Positions 44,701 to 51,237 of a DNA stretch of 64,000 bases are shown here, piece by piece. This DNA is from Sternotherus odoratus (taxonomy: Eukaryota; Chordata; Testudines; Kinosternidae). The notes beneath the pieces were generated by a model that saw nothing but the letters and a program-made list of their open reading frames with translations, had not been told where the DNA came from and did no database searches. Position 1 is the first letter of the stretch; each line of letters starts with the position of its first letter. Location of the stretch: the NCBI GenBank assembly GCA_032164245.1, contig JAVMKO010000002.1:90037340-90101339 (forward strand), in the 5' to 3' direction. A program made the position numbers and the translations under genes.

Positions 44701-45854
44701 GGGGGTTGGTAGTGGGATGGTGTTGGGGGGCCTGGAGGTGGTTATGTGAGGGTTGGGTATTGGTGATTTTATGGATATGGGGGGGGGTGTTGTAGGGTTA
44801 TATTTGGGGTCTGAAGGGAGTTATAACCCTGTCCCGGTTTTGCCATTCCAATGTCCCGTTTTTGTCACAAGGAAATATGGTCAGCCTACCCATTAAGTCA
44901 CCCTCTGGGCCAATATGAACCCCATTTTATAGATGGGTATAATGAGACAAAGAGGCCACACCTGTCTAAATTTGGGCACCTGAAAAGGAATCCACTTTAA
45001 AAAACCCATACTTGCTCTTAGCCACCTGCCCAAGTCAGCTGCTGACTTGACTCAACCACGTTTTAACCACTAGACTACACTCCAACAGCCTGTTATAAGC
45101 AATGTTGATGATCATTGGTTATTGGGCAAATGACTGTGGTCAGTATATATGTAGTCTTCTATTTTAGTACTTGTTTACAGTAGCGCTATCCCTGCGTGAG
45201 GCCCGGTCCTTGCCCTGGTAATCTTCAAGAGCCTTCATATGTCCCACTCCTCTCTGGATGAAGATATGGGCCTCTGGAGGGAGAGACCTGCCTCCAGGGG
45301 TGCTGGAGCAATTTTTCTAGTGGGGGTGCTGAGAGCCATTGAACCAAACATGGAAACCACTTCAAGCCAGGGGGTGCTGCTATTTTTCATATGACAAAGC
45401 ACCATTCCTGGCTTTCATGGTATTGATTAGAGAAGGCTAATCTACAAGCAAATGGTTCCCTTTTCTTTTTCAGGCCTTGTCTATACTAGAAAGGGTTTGG
45501 TGCCACAGGCATACTGGCTAACCCTTGTAGCAGAGATGCAGCTTATAGCAAGAGTGCTTTTGCCAGTATACATTATATTAGTTCCCTGAATAATTATGCT
45601 ATATCAGCAAAAGGACTTTGTTGGCATAACTATGTCTGTACGAGGGCTTTTTCTGGGCATAGCTATATTGGTTGAGGCGAGGGCTCTCCTCCCCCTGCCA
45701 CTCCTGACATAACTATACTGATAAGGTCTCAATGACACAGTTGAATTTTGTTAACCTATGTTTTGTATCTTTGCAGAGAGAAGTTGTGGTAGCTGCTGAG
45801 AGAAGTTCAGTGAAAGCTAGACTTAGTGGAAGGCTTTTTCTGTTTACCCTTTAA
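11659..45854 (+). CDS. GPLD1: GPLD1, phosphatidylinositol-glycan-specific phospholipase D (complete, 25 coding exons)
   Basis: Secreted enzyme that hydrolyses the inositol-phosphate bond of GPI anchors and releases anchored proteins; in mammals made mainly by liver and carried in plasma with lipoproteins. The 25 exons join without a frame break into 836 residues (human about 840). Residues 6-18 are a hydrophobic signal-peptide core. Residues about 25-290 form the zinc-dependent phospholipase C-like catalytic domain. Histidines fall at 29, 125, 133 and 158, the positions I recall as essential in mammalian GPI-PLD. From about 375 on come FG-GAP beta-propeller repeats with Ca2+-loop motifs: [30 protein letters not shown] and [10 protein letters not shown], each leading to VGAP-like turns. 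N-glycosylation sequons are present (NGT, NYT, NIT, NKT). Introns range from 93 bp to 3.0 kb and are repeat-rich. Nothing suggests a pseudogene. Confidence 0.97.
13826..13910. repeat. Faint CR1-like trace
   Basis: GAAGTTGGAAAGACCTATTA and the following bases resemble the CR1 3' block GTTGGAAGGGACC...CATCTAGTCC. Very diverged, in GPLD1 intron 1. Confidence 0.3.
14794..14849 (+). CDS. GPLD1: GPLD1 exon 2
   Basis: Residues 33-51 (A)[18 protein letters not shown], acceptor TTTTCAG, donor GTAAGG. Preceding intron of 3.0 kb holds only a weak CR1-like trace near 13826-13910 (GAAGTTGGAAAGACCTATTA). Confidence 0.95.
15060..15462 (+). mobile_element. 3' end of a second ZBED-like hAT element
   Basis: Follows the right part of the element at 5847-7135 block by block (GCTCTAAAGTTTTACATTG..., CACTTTCACAATAAATAGA..., GATTAATAGCGATTAAT) and ends in the reverse complement of that element's left terminus (GTTAACTGCGATTAAT). 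Only this end is present. GPLD1 intron 2. Confidence 0.65.
15801..15879 (+). CDS. GPLD1: GPLD1 exon 3
   Basis: Residues 52-77 [20 protein letters not shown]... plus one base; acceptor CTCCCAG, donor GTAAGA. Catalytic domain. Confidence 0.96.
16434..16557. mobile_element. 124-bp hAT MITE (TAGGGTGACCAGAT family), copy 2
   Basis: TAGGGTTACCAGAC at the left, ATCTGGTCACTCTA at the right, with the family's GGGGTAATA and CTATATAAGAAAAAGACC interior. Target duplication decayed. GPLD1 intron 3. Confidence 0.75.
17644..17741 (+). CDS. GPLD1: GPLD1 exon 4
   Basis: Residues 78-110, [19 protein letters not shown] to ...YPQPWEE; acceptor GTTGCAG, donor GTAGGA. Apart from a hAT MITE (16434-16557), intron 3 shows nothing recognisable. 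Confidence 0.96.
17990..18330. repeat. C/T-rich low-complexity stretch
   Basis: Long C-rich run of ACCCACC/CCTCCC-like sequence in GPLD1 intron 4. ORFs through it on both strands are compositional. The following 18340-19530 is unusual-looking unique sequence that I could not assign. Confidence 0.5.
20265..20387. mobile_element. 123-bp hAT MITE (TAGGGTGACCAGAT family), copy 3 with perfect target duplication
   Basis: Ends TAGGGTGACCAGAT and ATCTGGTCACCCTG; flanked by TTAGGCTC on both sides (20257-20264 and 20388-20395), a perfect 8-bp target duplication that assigns the family to hAT. GPLD1 intron 4. Confidence 0.88.
20622..20732 (+). CDS. GPLD1: GPLD1 exon 5
   Basis: Residues 111-147, [20 protein letters not shown] and [17 protein letters not shown], with His125 and His133 of the metal centre. 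Acceptor GTTTAG, donor GTAAGT. Confidence 0.97.
21009..21190 (+). mobile_element. Turtle tRNA-derived SINE, copy 1
   Basis: Starts with a tRNA-like head GGGAGGGATAGCTCAGTGGT (Pol III A box TAGCTCAGTGG), B-box region partly deleted, then the family body CTGGACTCGATGACCTTCAA. GPLD1 intron 5, ending about 50 bp before exon 6 in a T-rich tract. Confidence 0.85.
21242..21290 (+). CDS. GPLD1: GPLD1 exon 6
   Basis: Residues 148-163 [16 protein letters not shown] plus one base; His151 and His158. Acceptor TCCGCAG after a long T-rich tract that follows a SINE; donor GTAATT, a weak match. Confidence 0.95.
21919..21973 (+). CDS. GPLD1: GPLD1 exon 7
   Basis: Residues 164-181, (G)[17 protein letters not shown], plus two bases; acceptor ATGTAG, donor GTAAGA. 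The preceding 628-bp intron shows nothing recognisable. Confidence 0.95.
22270..22794. mobile_element. pogo/Tigger-like MITE split by a hAT insertion
   Basis: Ends CAGTAGACTCCCGATTATCC and GGATAATCGAGAGTCTACTG are inverted repeats; TA flanks at 22268-22269 and 22795-22796 give the expected TA target. The element's last 8 bases are duplicated around the hAT element at 22417-22786, so the hAT arrived later. GPLD1 intron 7. Confidence 0.82.
22417..22786. mobile_element. hAT-type element CAGGGGTCTCCAAAC...
   Basis: TIRs CAGGGGTCTCCAAACT and AGTTTGGAGACCCCTG; perfect 8-bp target duplication GTCTACTG (22409-22416 and 22787-22794). No transposase frame. Interior C-rich. Confidence 0.88.
23552..23659 (+). 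CDS. GPLD1: GPLD1 exon 8
   Basis: Residues 182-217, (W)[18 protein letters not shown] to ...CTYLLFLE, plus two bases; acceptor TTTTAG, donor GTAAGT. Confidence 0.96.
23918..24188. mobile_element. Probable hAT-type element (CAGGGCAGGCCC...CCAGCTCTG)
   Basis: Imperfect inverted ends and related flanks TAAACAGG / TAAATAGC. Internal GGCACCTGAGGCGG occurs in both halves. Boundaries good to a few bases. GPLD1 intron 8. Confidence 0.5.
24592..25675. repeat. GC-rich unclassified block with a 40-bp direct duplication
   Basis: Sharp GC- and C-rich island in AT-rich intron 8. The phrase CAGCAGCTAGGCCTGTCTCC plus 20 more bases occurs at 25195-25234 and again at 25349-25388 with a few changes. A run of 16 C lies near 25414. 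It may be a transposon or LTR interior; I cannot name it. Confidence 0.45.
25779..25806 (+). CDS. GPLD1: GPLD1 exon 9 (28-bp microexon)
   Basis: Residues 218-227, (L)HGETLAVAK. Acceptor TTTGCAG, donor GTAACT. It is followed by an intron of only 93 bp. Confidence 0.94.
25900..26039 (+). CDS. GPLD1: GPLD1 exon 10
   Basis: Residues 228-273, [20 protein letters not shown] and [19 protein letters not shown], then MLENGT, plus two bases; NGT is a glycosylation sequon. Acceptor TCGTAG, donor GTGAGA. Confidence 0.97.
26833..26898 (+). CDS. GPLD1: GPLD1 exon 11
   Basis: Residues 274-295, (S)[19 protein letters not shown]..., plus two bases; acceptor CTTCAG, donor GTAAGT. The preceding 793-bp intron shows nothing recognisable. 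Confidence 0.95.
28210..28915. mobile_element. Foldback turtle repeat interrupted by hAT
   Basis: Left arm 28210-28287 is an inverted, nearly identical copy of 28314-28378 plus 28866-28879. The arms carry CAGCATAAGCTTTC and its complement; a 26-bp spacer separates them. The right arm is cut by the hAT element 28380-28858. GPLD1 intron 11. Confidence 0.8.
28380..28858. mobile_element. hAT-type element CAGGGGTGGGGAACG...
   Basis: TIRs CAGGGGTGGGGAAC and GTTCCCCATCCCTG; perfect 8-bp target duplication CTCTAAGG (28372-28379, 28859-28866). Contains a short GTTAATTAAAT tandem run near 28645-28750. Confidence 0.9.
29606..29726 (+). CDS. GPLD1: GPLD1 exon 12
   Basis: Residues 296-336, ending [20 protein letters not shown]; the linker between catalytic domain and propeller, with sequon NYT. 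Acceptor CAACAG, donor GTAAGC. Intron 11 holds the nested repeat at 28210-28915 and otherwise nothing recognisable. Confidence 0.95.
30085..31010. mobile_element. DNA transposon with 25-bp degenerate TIRs
   Basis: Left end TGCTCCTGGGGGAGTTTTGT and right end ACAGAATTCCCCCAAGGAGT are degenerate inverted repeats. A subterminal TGTGCACAGAACTCCTG block supports the pairing. No coding frame recognised. GPLD1 intron 12. Confidence 0.55.
31171..31310 (+). CDS. GPLD1: GPLD1 exon 13
   Basis: Residues 337-382 ([20 protein letters not shown]... to ...SPYARLG) plus TG. Acceptor TTTCAG; donor GTTGGT is weak, but it is the only donor here that keeps the YARLGW|AM reading frame into exon 14. Confidence 0.93.
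32371..32488. mobile_element. 118-bp hAT MITE (TAGGGTGACCAGAT family), copy 4
   Basis: TAGGGTGATCAGAT at the left and CTGGTCACCCTA at the right; flanks GGTCTGAC / GCTCTGAG match at 6 of 8 positions. GPLD1 intron 13, in the opposite internal orientation to copies 2 and 3. Confidence 0.78.
32647..32833 (+). CDS. GPLD1: GPLD1 exon 14
   Basis: Residues 383-445, (W)[22 protein letters not shown] to ...DQVLEGCQ: first clear FG-GAP/Ca2+-loop repeat. Acceptor ATACAG, donor GTGGGG. Confidence 0.96.
34152..34451. mobile_element. Palindromic MITE, copy B, adjoining exon 15
   Basis: Same family as 7404-7701: CACTACCCGCCGAATCGGCG at the left, a TCTCGCGTCTTATGAAGACG hairpin, AGCTTGCCGGGAGGCACAAG, and GTAGTGGAGACCAGCCC at the right after a run of C. 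It ends 33 bp before the exon 15 acceptor. Confidence 0.75.
34485..34595 (+). CDS. GPLD1: GPLD1 exon 15
   Basis: Residues 446-482, [18 protein letters not shown] and [19 protein letters not shown]. Acceptor TTCTCAG lies only 33 bp after the end of a MITE (34152-34451). Donor GTAAGA. Between exon 14 and the MITE nothing is recognisable. Confidence 0.96.
35105..35633 (-). mobile_element. CR1 LINE, 5'-truncated, with RT C-terminus
   Basis: Minus-oriented. The plus strand begins TATAGAATCACAGAATATTA, the complement of the CR1 3' end. On the minus strand 35196-35630 is open for 144 codons and reads as the C-terminal end of CR1 ORF2 ([55 protein letters not shown]). The endonuclease and RT core are missing. 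The open frame suggests modest age. GPLD1 intron 15. Confidence 0.92.
36223..36568. mobile_element. Tc1/mariner-like MITE, second copy
   Basis: TIRs CCGTATTTTTCG / CGAAAAATACGG with TA on both sides (36221-36222, 36569-36570). The GC-rich palindromic core resembles 3584-4118 but is shorter, with one pair of inverted blocks and long A and T runs. GPLD1 intron 15. Confidence 0.75.
36899..36973 (+). CDS. GPLD1: GPLD1 exon 16
   Basis: Residues 483-507, [20 protein letters not shown] then TINCQ; sequon NIT. Acceptor GTTTAG, donor GTACAG. Intron 15 holds a CR1 and a Tc1-like MITE. Confidence 0.96.
37913..38069 (+). CDS. GPLD1: GPLD1 exon 17
   Basis: Residues 508-559, [19 protein letters not shown] and [19 protein letters not shown]..., plus one base: FG-GAP repeat with an intact DxDxDG loop. 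Acceptor CTTGCAG, donor GTAATA. The preceding 939-bp intron shows nothing recognisable. Confidence 0.97.
39328..40025. mobile_element. PIF/Harbinger-like element with TTA target duplication
   Basis: Left GGGCTTGACTACACTTGCA and right TGCAAGTGTAGCCAAGCCC match as inverted repeats at 18 of 19 positions; TTA on both sides (39325-39327, 40026-40028) is the 3-bp target typical of PIF/Harbinger. No transposase frame. GPLD1 intron 17; 38070-39324 before it shows nothing recognisable. Confidence 0.75.
40256..40397 (+). CDS. GPLD1: GPLD1 exon 18
   Basis: Residues 560-606, (G)[19 protein letters not shown] to ...SSPTWKSCI, plus GG. Acceptor CCGTCAG. Donor GTGTGT (40398); two more GT dinucleotides follow at once, and this one fits the next exon and the conserved Leu-Gly. 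Confidence 0.92.
41290..41392 (+). CDS. GPLD1: GPLD1 exon 19
   Basis: Residues 607-641, (G)[19 protein letters not shown] to ...WFSVTGDM. Acceptor TCCTAG; a second AG five bases on is rejected because it loses the frame with the exon 18 donor used. Donor GTAGGA. The preceding 892-bp intron shows nothing recognisable. Confidence 0.9.
41489..41582 (+). CDS. GPLD1: GPLD1 exon 20
   Basis: Residues 642-672, [20 protein letters not shown] then [11 protein letters not shown], plus one base: FG-GAP blade. Acceptor CAACAG, donor GTATGT; preceded by a 96-bp intron. Confidence 0.96.
42072..42699. mobile_element. hAT-type element CAGGGCCGGCAACAG...
   Basis: TIRs CAGGGCCGGCAACAG / CTGTTGCCGGCCCTG; flanks AATGCCAG (42064-42071) and AATGCTAG (42700-42707), 7 of 8 matching. 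GC-rich interior gives long meaningless ORFs on both strands. A near-palindrome around 42600-42680 pairs TACCGGGCCCCGGAC with its complement. GPLD1 intron 20. Confidence 0.85.
42804..42980 (+). CDS. GPLD1: GPLD1 exon 21
   Basis: Residues 673-731, (D)[18 protein letters not shown]... to [15 protein letters not shown], plus one base. Acceptor TTTCAG, donor GTAAAA. Intron 20 carries a hAT element (42072-42699). Confidence 0.96.
43296..43456 (+). CDS. GPLD1: GPLD1 exon 22
   Basis: Residues 732-785, (D)[19 protein letters not shown] to ...[12 protein letters not shown]. Acceptor TTACAG, donor GTAAGA. The introns on either side (315 and 323 bp) show nothing recognisable. Confidence 0.96.
43780..43806 (+). 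CDS. GPLD1: GPLD1 exon 23 (27-bp microexon)
   Basis: Residues 786-794, AQYVLISPE. Acceptor TTTCAG, donor GTGAGT; the next intron is 100 bp. Confidence 0.93.
43907..43957 (+). CDS. GPLD1: GPLD1 exon 24
   Basis: Residues 795-811, [17 protein letters not shown]: last FG-GAP strand. Acceptor TTACAG, donor GTGAGA. Intron 24 contains a 785-bp hAT element and a further MITE. Confidence 0.95.
44104..44888. mobile_element. 785-bp hAT-type element with perfect TIR and target duplication
   Basis: 13-bp perfect TIR TAGGCTGACCATA / TATGGTCAGCCTA; perfect 8-bp target duplication CCCATTAA (44096-44103, 44889-44896). The ends carry repeated GTCCCGTTTT motifs; the middle is GC-rich and then G-rich. Related in terminal pattern to the 120-bp MITEs. 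GPLD1 intron 24. Confidence 0.9.
45474..45729. mobile_element. Probable Harbinger-like MITE just upstream of GPLD1 exon 25
   Basis: GGCCTTGTCTATACTAGAAA at the left and ACTATACTGATAAGGTCT at the right form loose inverted repeats. The interior ('TAACTATGTCTGTACGAGGG') resembles turtle MITEs of this kind. It ends 47 bp before the last GPLD1 exon. Confidence 0.45.
45777..45854 (+). CDS. GPLD1: GPLD1 exon 25 (terminal coding exon)
   Basis: Residues 812-836, [20 protein letters not shown] then FLFTL, stop TAA at 45852. Acceptor TTTGCAG. A possible ATTAAA polyadenylation signal lies at 46092; this is not tested. Confidence 0.93.
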   Translation, partial: REVVVAAERSSVKARLSGRLFLFTL

Positions 45855-48404
45855 ATGTTCTTTTGTTGAGTCTGGGTACATGCCTGTTTTCAGTGGCGGA
45901 TCCCCCACTCTCTATAGTATTCTCCTTCACTCCTCTCCGTGCCATGCTAACAAACCAGATGCTCAAACAGGATGTAGCAAAGAAGAGGACGTAAGCAGCA
46001 AAAAGGGAATTGGGATTGATTGAAGGAAAAAAAATAGATGGGGAATACTAACCGTCATGGTCCATCCATACAGCTTTAGAGTTGCAAACCAATTAAAAAC
46101 CTCTATCCATGGAAGTCAGAAGGCTGAATAACCCAGCCACAGACAAAGTAGCATGAAGGGAGCCAAAACAAGATCAACCGAACATCAATTCAGGTGACTT
46201 ATGAGGGAGGCTGGTTCCAGCAGACACGTTTGACTGTGTGAGGAAAAGTGCAGCACCCCTAGTTGATACCATCACTTACATACATGCGAGTGTACAAACA
46301 CCTTTAACTCTGTCATCATACACCTGCCCAAATTCCTCTTGTTCACCAGCACCTGCCCCGTATGCCCTCTGTCTTACAGCATGGACATTTCTAATACAGC
46401 CAGCACGCTGTCCAATCAGCACCCATTGCTCTCCAGCTCACCCACTTAGCATCCAGACACAGTAGCAGCTTGGTGGTCCTGGCATGTTGCAGCCAGAGCG
46501 AGTCTGAAGGGGGTGCATAGGTAACTAAGCATGTCTTTGCACCACATTTTGTTCCTTGCCTTCTAGCAGCCTTATACTGGCTGCTTACTGCCCCCAAAGA
46601 ACTAAACCATATCCAAGGATCAACGTAGCAGCACCTTGGTTACAACCTCTATGCTGGCAGCAGGGAGAAGGACTTGGCGTAGGACTGTCTACACCAAACA
46701 TGCAACCTTCTTGTGTTCAGGTAATGCTCTCTGGGCTGGAGAGACGGCACAGCAGTGATCTTCTACCAACAGCGTTGCACGAAGTGGCTCTGCTGTACCA
46801 GATCATCTGCTGTCTTGTTGCTTTATCCTCCATGGAAAGACAGTTCCTCAGCTTTGCTCCTTATCCCGCAACCTTGCATCTTATTATCTGTAGAGAGCGG
46901 AAGATTATTGTGACGGCGACCATTAGAGGGCGTAGTTACGCTTCTGAGTCGACTTCAGGGGACGGCATATGGCATAATAGGGTTATCAGTCTGAGAATGG
47001 CCTTGTGTTTCTGTTATCTCGTGTGTGTCTGAGAACAGTTTCTCAGCTGTGAGTGTTTACCCCGTCTGCATGAGAACGAATGCGTGTGAAACTAAATAGG
47101 TAAACTGAGGCAGGACAGCGTATATCAACAAGTGCTAAACAGCGTGTAATCAATCAATTTTGCTTGCTGCTTGCTATTAATGAGATATGAGTATGTATGA
47201 GATGTAAATGAGCATGGGTGCTGACACCCTCATGTGTTGGGCTCCTTTCCTGGACATCACTTGGGTGTGCCAGACCCCCCATCAGTGACAGCCTGCAGCC
47301 GGGGCCCCCAGGTGTTGTGATGTCACTACCTTCCAATAAACTCACCACTTTCCATCTAGCCACTGTGTGTAAGCCTTGTTTCTACGGGATTCGAGAAGGT
47401 ACCCTGCAACATTATCCAACTACAGTCCAGAAACCACCAAACTCCAGGCCGAAATACAACCTGCCCCCATCCACCCTCCCCTTCTGCCAGGGACCAGAAA
47501 TCCCACTGTACTTCCTGTATTCAGCCATCCGAGACAAGCGGGAGATTCCAACTTAGGGCAACAATCCACACGGCCATTTTTGTCCCATCCACTCTACACA
47601 GCTCAGACAGGACTACCCCATCCACAAGGCCAAGATAGTGTTATTTATCTGAAAGACAGCATGCTAAGTGCCTAGAATGTTCCATTGATACTCGGCATTG
47701 ACTTCACTACAGCTGAAGCTGTGCTATCAAGGTCTGCCTGATAGATGGATGGTGGGCAGCTGCAAAGGGCTAGCAGCACCTGAGTGGTAGAGAGCAGGCC
47801 TTGGGCATCTTTAAGGATAGCACTTGCCTGTTGAGAGGCTCAGGGGAGGTACATGTTAAGGAAGGAGGGAAGTCTGGCTTCAAGGGGAAGAGAAGGGCAG
47901 GGAGCTCAAGGTTGGACTCCACTGGCGATTGTTCCTTATGTTTTGATGTAGAACCCAGTGACAGTGGTAAGTTAAAATCCTGCTCTTATTGTTAATTGTA
48001 TTATGCGTTCGACTCATTAGTATTGTGGTTTTTTGAAGGGGCAGGTTAATGTTGAGCATGTATCCATACACAATTAAACTACACACTTAAGCAACGGCAT
48101 ATGACCTCGTTGTTTGTGAGTTAGGTCCGCAACCATTGGTGGGTGTACATGTGGGGGAGGGATCATAAGTTATGACACTCTGATAAGCTTTTATTTGTGG
48201 TACTAGCCAGCAGCGAAGTATAGGATAATTTTAAACAGTAATCATCCTCTTTGGAAAACAGATGTAAGTCAAAATCTTTCCTACTTTCTCAGTGTTTTCA
48301 GGAATCAGTTTTAAAGACTCTTCCAGCTCCTGATAATTCTAGCTTTAAAACAGAAAATTAAAAACTGAATTTTAGATTTAGATTTGGTTGTGCTGGGCAA
48401 GCAC
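45855..48404. other. GPLD1 3' flank
   Basis: Expected to hold the GPLD1 3' UTR; candidate ATTAAA at 46092. Around 46890-47430 the sequence has an LTR-like look (AATAAA at 47334 followed by about 80 bp), but I found no matching TG/CA ends. Nothing else is recognised. Confidence 0.4.
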
Positions 48405-48840
48405 AAAAGGGGGGAATTGTGGAAACAAGGGTTAAAGGATTTCACTATAGGCCTATAAGTCATGTCAAGACAGAGCACAGTCAAGCTAACTCTCAACTCT
48501 CATAATGTGAGACTTGGGAAAGCAGACTCTGGGTCTGCAGCGGGTGGGAAACACAGAACAGAGGTAGTGTGACCTAGCTTTGAAGATAACGATGTTTTGA
48601 GACACGTAGCAAGAAAATACTGGAATAGGAGGACATAAATATAAACAAACTGCAGATGGTTTTAATTACTGCATGCCACAAAGGGGTATAAATATTTGTG
48701 TGAAATCACTTGTACTTTGAAGAAACTGAGGCAGAGATGCTCTCGGCCAGCTGTGTTCTTCCCCTGCAATTGCTTGAAGTAAAACTCGTTCTCACTTCTT
48801 GTATCCAACCTGAGGGTGAGGACTCAGTTTTTCCTCCACA
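48405..48840 (+). mobile_element. Retroviral-type LTR with polypurine tract (3' LTR remnant)
   Basis: A polypurine tract AAAAGGGGGGAA (48405-48416) directly precedes a 423-bp unit starting TGTGGA (48418) and ending TCCACA (48840), a perfect 6-bp inverted terminal repeat. Inside are a TATA-like GTATAAATA near 48685 and a short R/U5-like 3' part. The polypurine tract implies a plus-oriented 3' LTR; the internal genes and the 5' LTR are not seen. Old endogenous retrovirus copy; no viral protein frame present. Confidence 0.65.
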
Positions 48841-49294
48841 AGATTTATGTGTTTTTTTTTTATCATCATCATCGTTCGCCATGGCATCCATACCGGGCAT
48901 AATCATTTTAACCTGCATAATAAAGCAATAAAAATCAGCTAGCAAGAACCAGCTGGCAGGACAGAATACATGAAGAGATGAGGTGGGAGGGAGAGGAGGA
49001 GAATGTACTTAAGCAAGGGCTCTGTGAGCTAAATAGGAAGAGAGCATGTTGTGTTGAACATTACACCCAGGAACCGTTTGGGATTTGTTTTGATCAAGTA
49101 GGAAAAGAAAACGACACCCACACTTTAAAATGCCCTCTGGATAAGTGATGGAAATCAAGGAGTAGCTGGAGAACTAGAAGGCATCAGGTTGGGTGAGCTG
49201 AATGCAGTGCACTTTCCCTCACACCAATGGCCATTATTTTCCCTCTTTCCTTATTGACTTGCTCTTAAGACCTTCCCTGGTAGGATCCTGAGGC

Positions 49295-50022
49295 TGTTGT
49301 AACAAATAAAGACCAGCAGGATCTTATAAAGGGGAGAAGGCAAATGCCACATTTATTGTAAGTACAGACAGAAAAGACAAGACAATCACTATTTTTCTCT
49401 ACACACACACACGCAGAACCAGACTCAGTTTCTCACTTGTCTGAGTTGGATTTTTATAGGAGTCTGTCTCCATTCAGGTCTATGGAAATCGCCTTGTCGT
49501 GCTGTTGCAACAGTTGAAGTGATAATCAATCAGCAGATGGTATTTTCATGACGACCATGGGGTACCATCTCTATCTTCTTTCTTCATACTTCAGCCTCAT
49601 CATCTGGCGATGGCTGCGCAGATCTAGGCCCACCCTTCAGGGTCATTCAGTTATTTTCATACTGCGTATTCTTCGGCCCAGCAATGTTGAAACAGTAGCT
49701 TAGCTGGTTCTGGTAACTTTGCTTTATTATTTAAACTATACATACATGCACATTCACTCTTCTAGTTAACTTATACATCTTACTCTCTTTACTCTTTCAG
49801 GTATTCTCTCTCTCACATATCTACTTTCAGGGCATAGCAGATCACAATAATCTGTTTGGCCCATTTATTACACAAATACAGAAACAAACAGCAAAGCATA
49901 ACAGGGATAGTAGTTTCCACATACAGTTGTTTTACGAAGTCACTTCTCTCTTTCAGAAAGCAGACTTTCTGTTTTAAGTTGGCTGGTACAATTAGTTTAG
50001 CTTGGCCTAGCAAGTTACAACA
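49295..50022 (-). mobile_element. Solo LTR of an endogenous retrovirus-like element
   Basis: 9-bp inverted ends TGTTGTAAC / GTTACAACA; flanks GAGGC (49290-49294) and CAGGC (50023-50027) look like a 5-bp target duplication with one change. On the minus strand a TATAAAAATCC TATA box (about 49450-49460) precedes a CAATAAATG signal (about 49347-49356), which sets the orientation. 728 bp, no internal region. Confidence 0.62.
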
Positions 50023-50201
50023 CAGGCTCATTTCAGTTATCACTATCTTTGATGTTTTCACTTTGAGCTAGAGAAACAGTATTCACTGTTTATTCTTATA
50101 TTTTATCTAGCTTTTATACAACAAGGCATCCTGCACTTGCCACTCATCCTAGTCGCCTGATAGAAGTAGTCAGGAGAGCCCGAATGATTTCCACAACATT
50201 C

Positions 50202-50298
50202 ATCTGATGAAGTGGGTCTTAGCCCATGAAAGCTCATGATCCCAAACATCTGTTAGTCTATAAGGTGCTACAAGACACTTTGTCGCTTTCAAGTGATT
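50202..50298. mobile_element. Fragment of the turtle 'gcataagctttcgtggg' repeat
   Basis: CATCTGATGAAGTGGGTCTTAG, CCCATGAAAGCTCATGATCC and TGTTAGTCTATAAGGTGCTA match the family seen at 7317-8165, 28210 and 57520, single orientation. Confidence 0.65.
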
Positions 50299-50707
50299 TT
50301 AGGAGGCGGACTGATAAGCTAGGGCTTGCCTTATTTAGGTTTTTCTCCCTCACCACAAGAAAACACTAGGCTTTTTTTGGTCAATTGTGTTGTAAAGAAA
50401 AGGAGTGAATTTTCTCCAAGCTGAACACTCTTCTTACCTTGAAGTCAGCAAAACCAAAGAGGTCAATTTGCTAAACACAAAGATAAAACCGGTTGACATT
50501 TTATTTGAGAGTCCTAGGTTCTACAACTGAAGTGCAGATTTATCAATTATACTTAATGTTGATTCTTAATCAGTTAATATGGGGTTTACTGGTGTGGTTC
50601 AGTGGCAATTTCACTCAAAACCTGATCAACCACCATGAAGCTTGTTTCTCAGTTCTGAGCTCAGAATTGTTTCCACTCCTACATTTTGCAGTGTGAATGA
50701 GGTAGGG

Positions 50708-50919
50708 CAGGGGTCGGTAACCTATGGCACGCGTGCCAACAGTGGTATGAGCCGATTTTTAATGGCACGCTGCTGCCAGCTGAGGTCCCAGCCACCGGCC
50801 CCAGTCTGGGGTTCCAGCAGCAGGCTCCTGCCAGCTGGAGTTTGGGCCAGTGGCCCCGCTCAGCCTGCTGCCAGCCTGGGGTTTCCTTCGCTGGCAGTGC
50901 TGTAGGTTGCCGACCTCGG
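50708..50919. mobile_element. hAT-type fragment CAGGGGTCGGTAACC...
   Basis: CAGGGGTCGGTAACCTATGG at the left and TGTAGGTTGCCGACCTCGG at the right are inverted ends; no clear target duplication. Related to the piece ending at 8779. Confidence 0.6.
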
Positions 50920-51132
50920 ACTTAGACCGTAAGATCTTTAGGGCTGGGACTTTGCTCTGCTTTTATTCTGCAAAGCACCTTCTGCAATACAGCTTAGAAG
51001 TTAGTTTCAGAGACAATTTTGCATGAAAAAAAATAAGATGGAGAGATGAATCAAGAAAGGTGAAGATTCAAAAGGGACATCTGGGCCCAAGTGGACTGTC
51101 CCTCCCCAGCAATTATGTCCTTCTTTGAATAG

Positions 51133-51237
51133 GTCACCGTCAACAGCTACAATACGTTTCAACATGAGCTCTTTGACAAAGGAAAGTGCTTCTGCCAGGA
51201 GACTGCTGTTGACCTCCTAAAGAACATCAGGTCCTGA
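51133..51237 (+). other. Unexplained exon-like open segment
   Basis: A possible acceptor GAATAG is followed by 34 codons and a stop (frame starts VTVNSYNTFQHELFDKGKCF). Another frame and the minus strand are also open here. I do not recognise the product. It lies in the GPLD1-MRS2 intergenic region, so it may be a decayed transposon or retrocopy piece; function not claimed. Confidence 0.2.

Noticed and set aside
46890..47430. Possible LTR with AATAAA at 47334
   Set aside because: No matching TG/CA inverted ends and no target duplication found; left as unresolved 3' flank.
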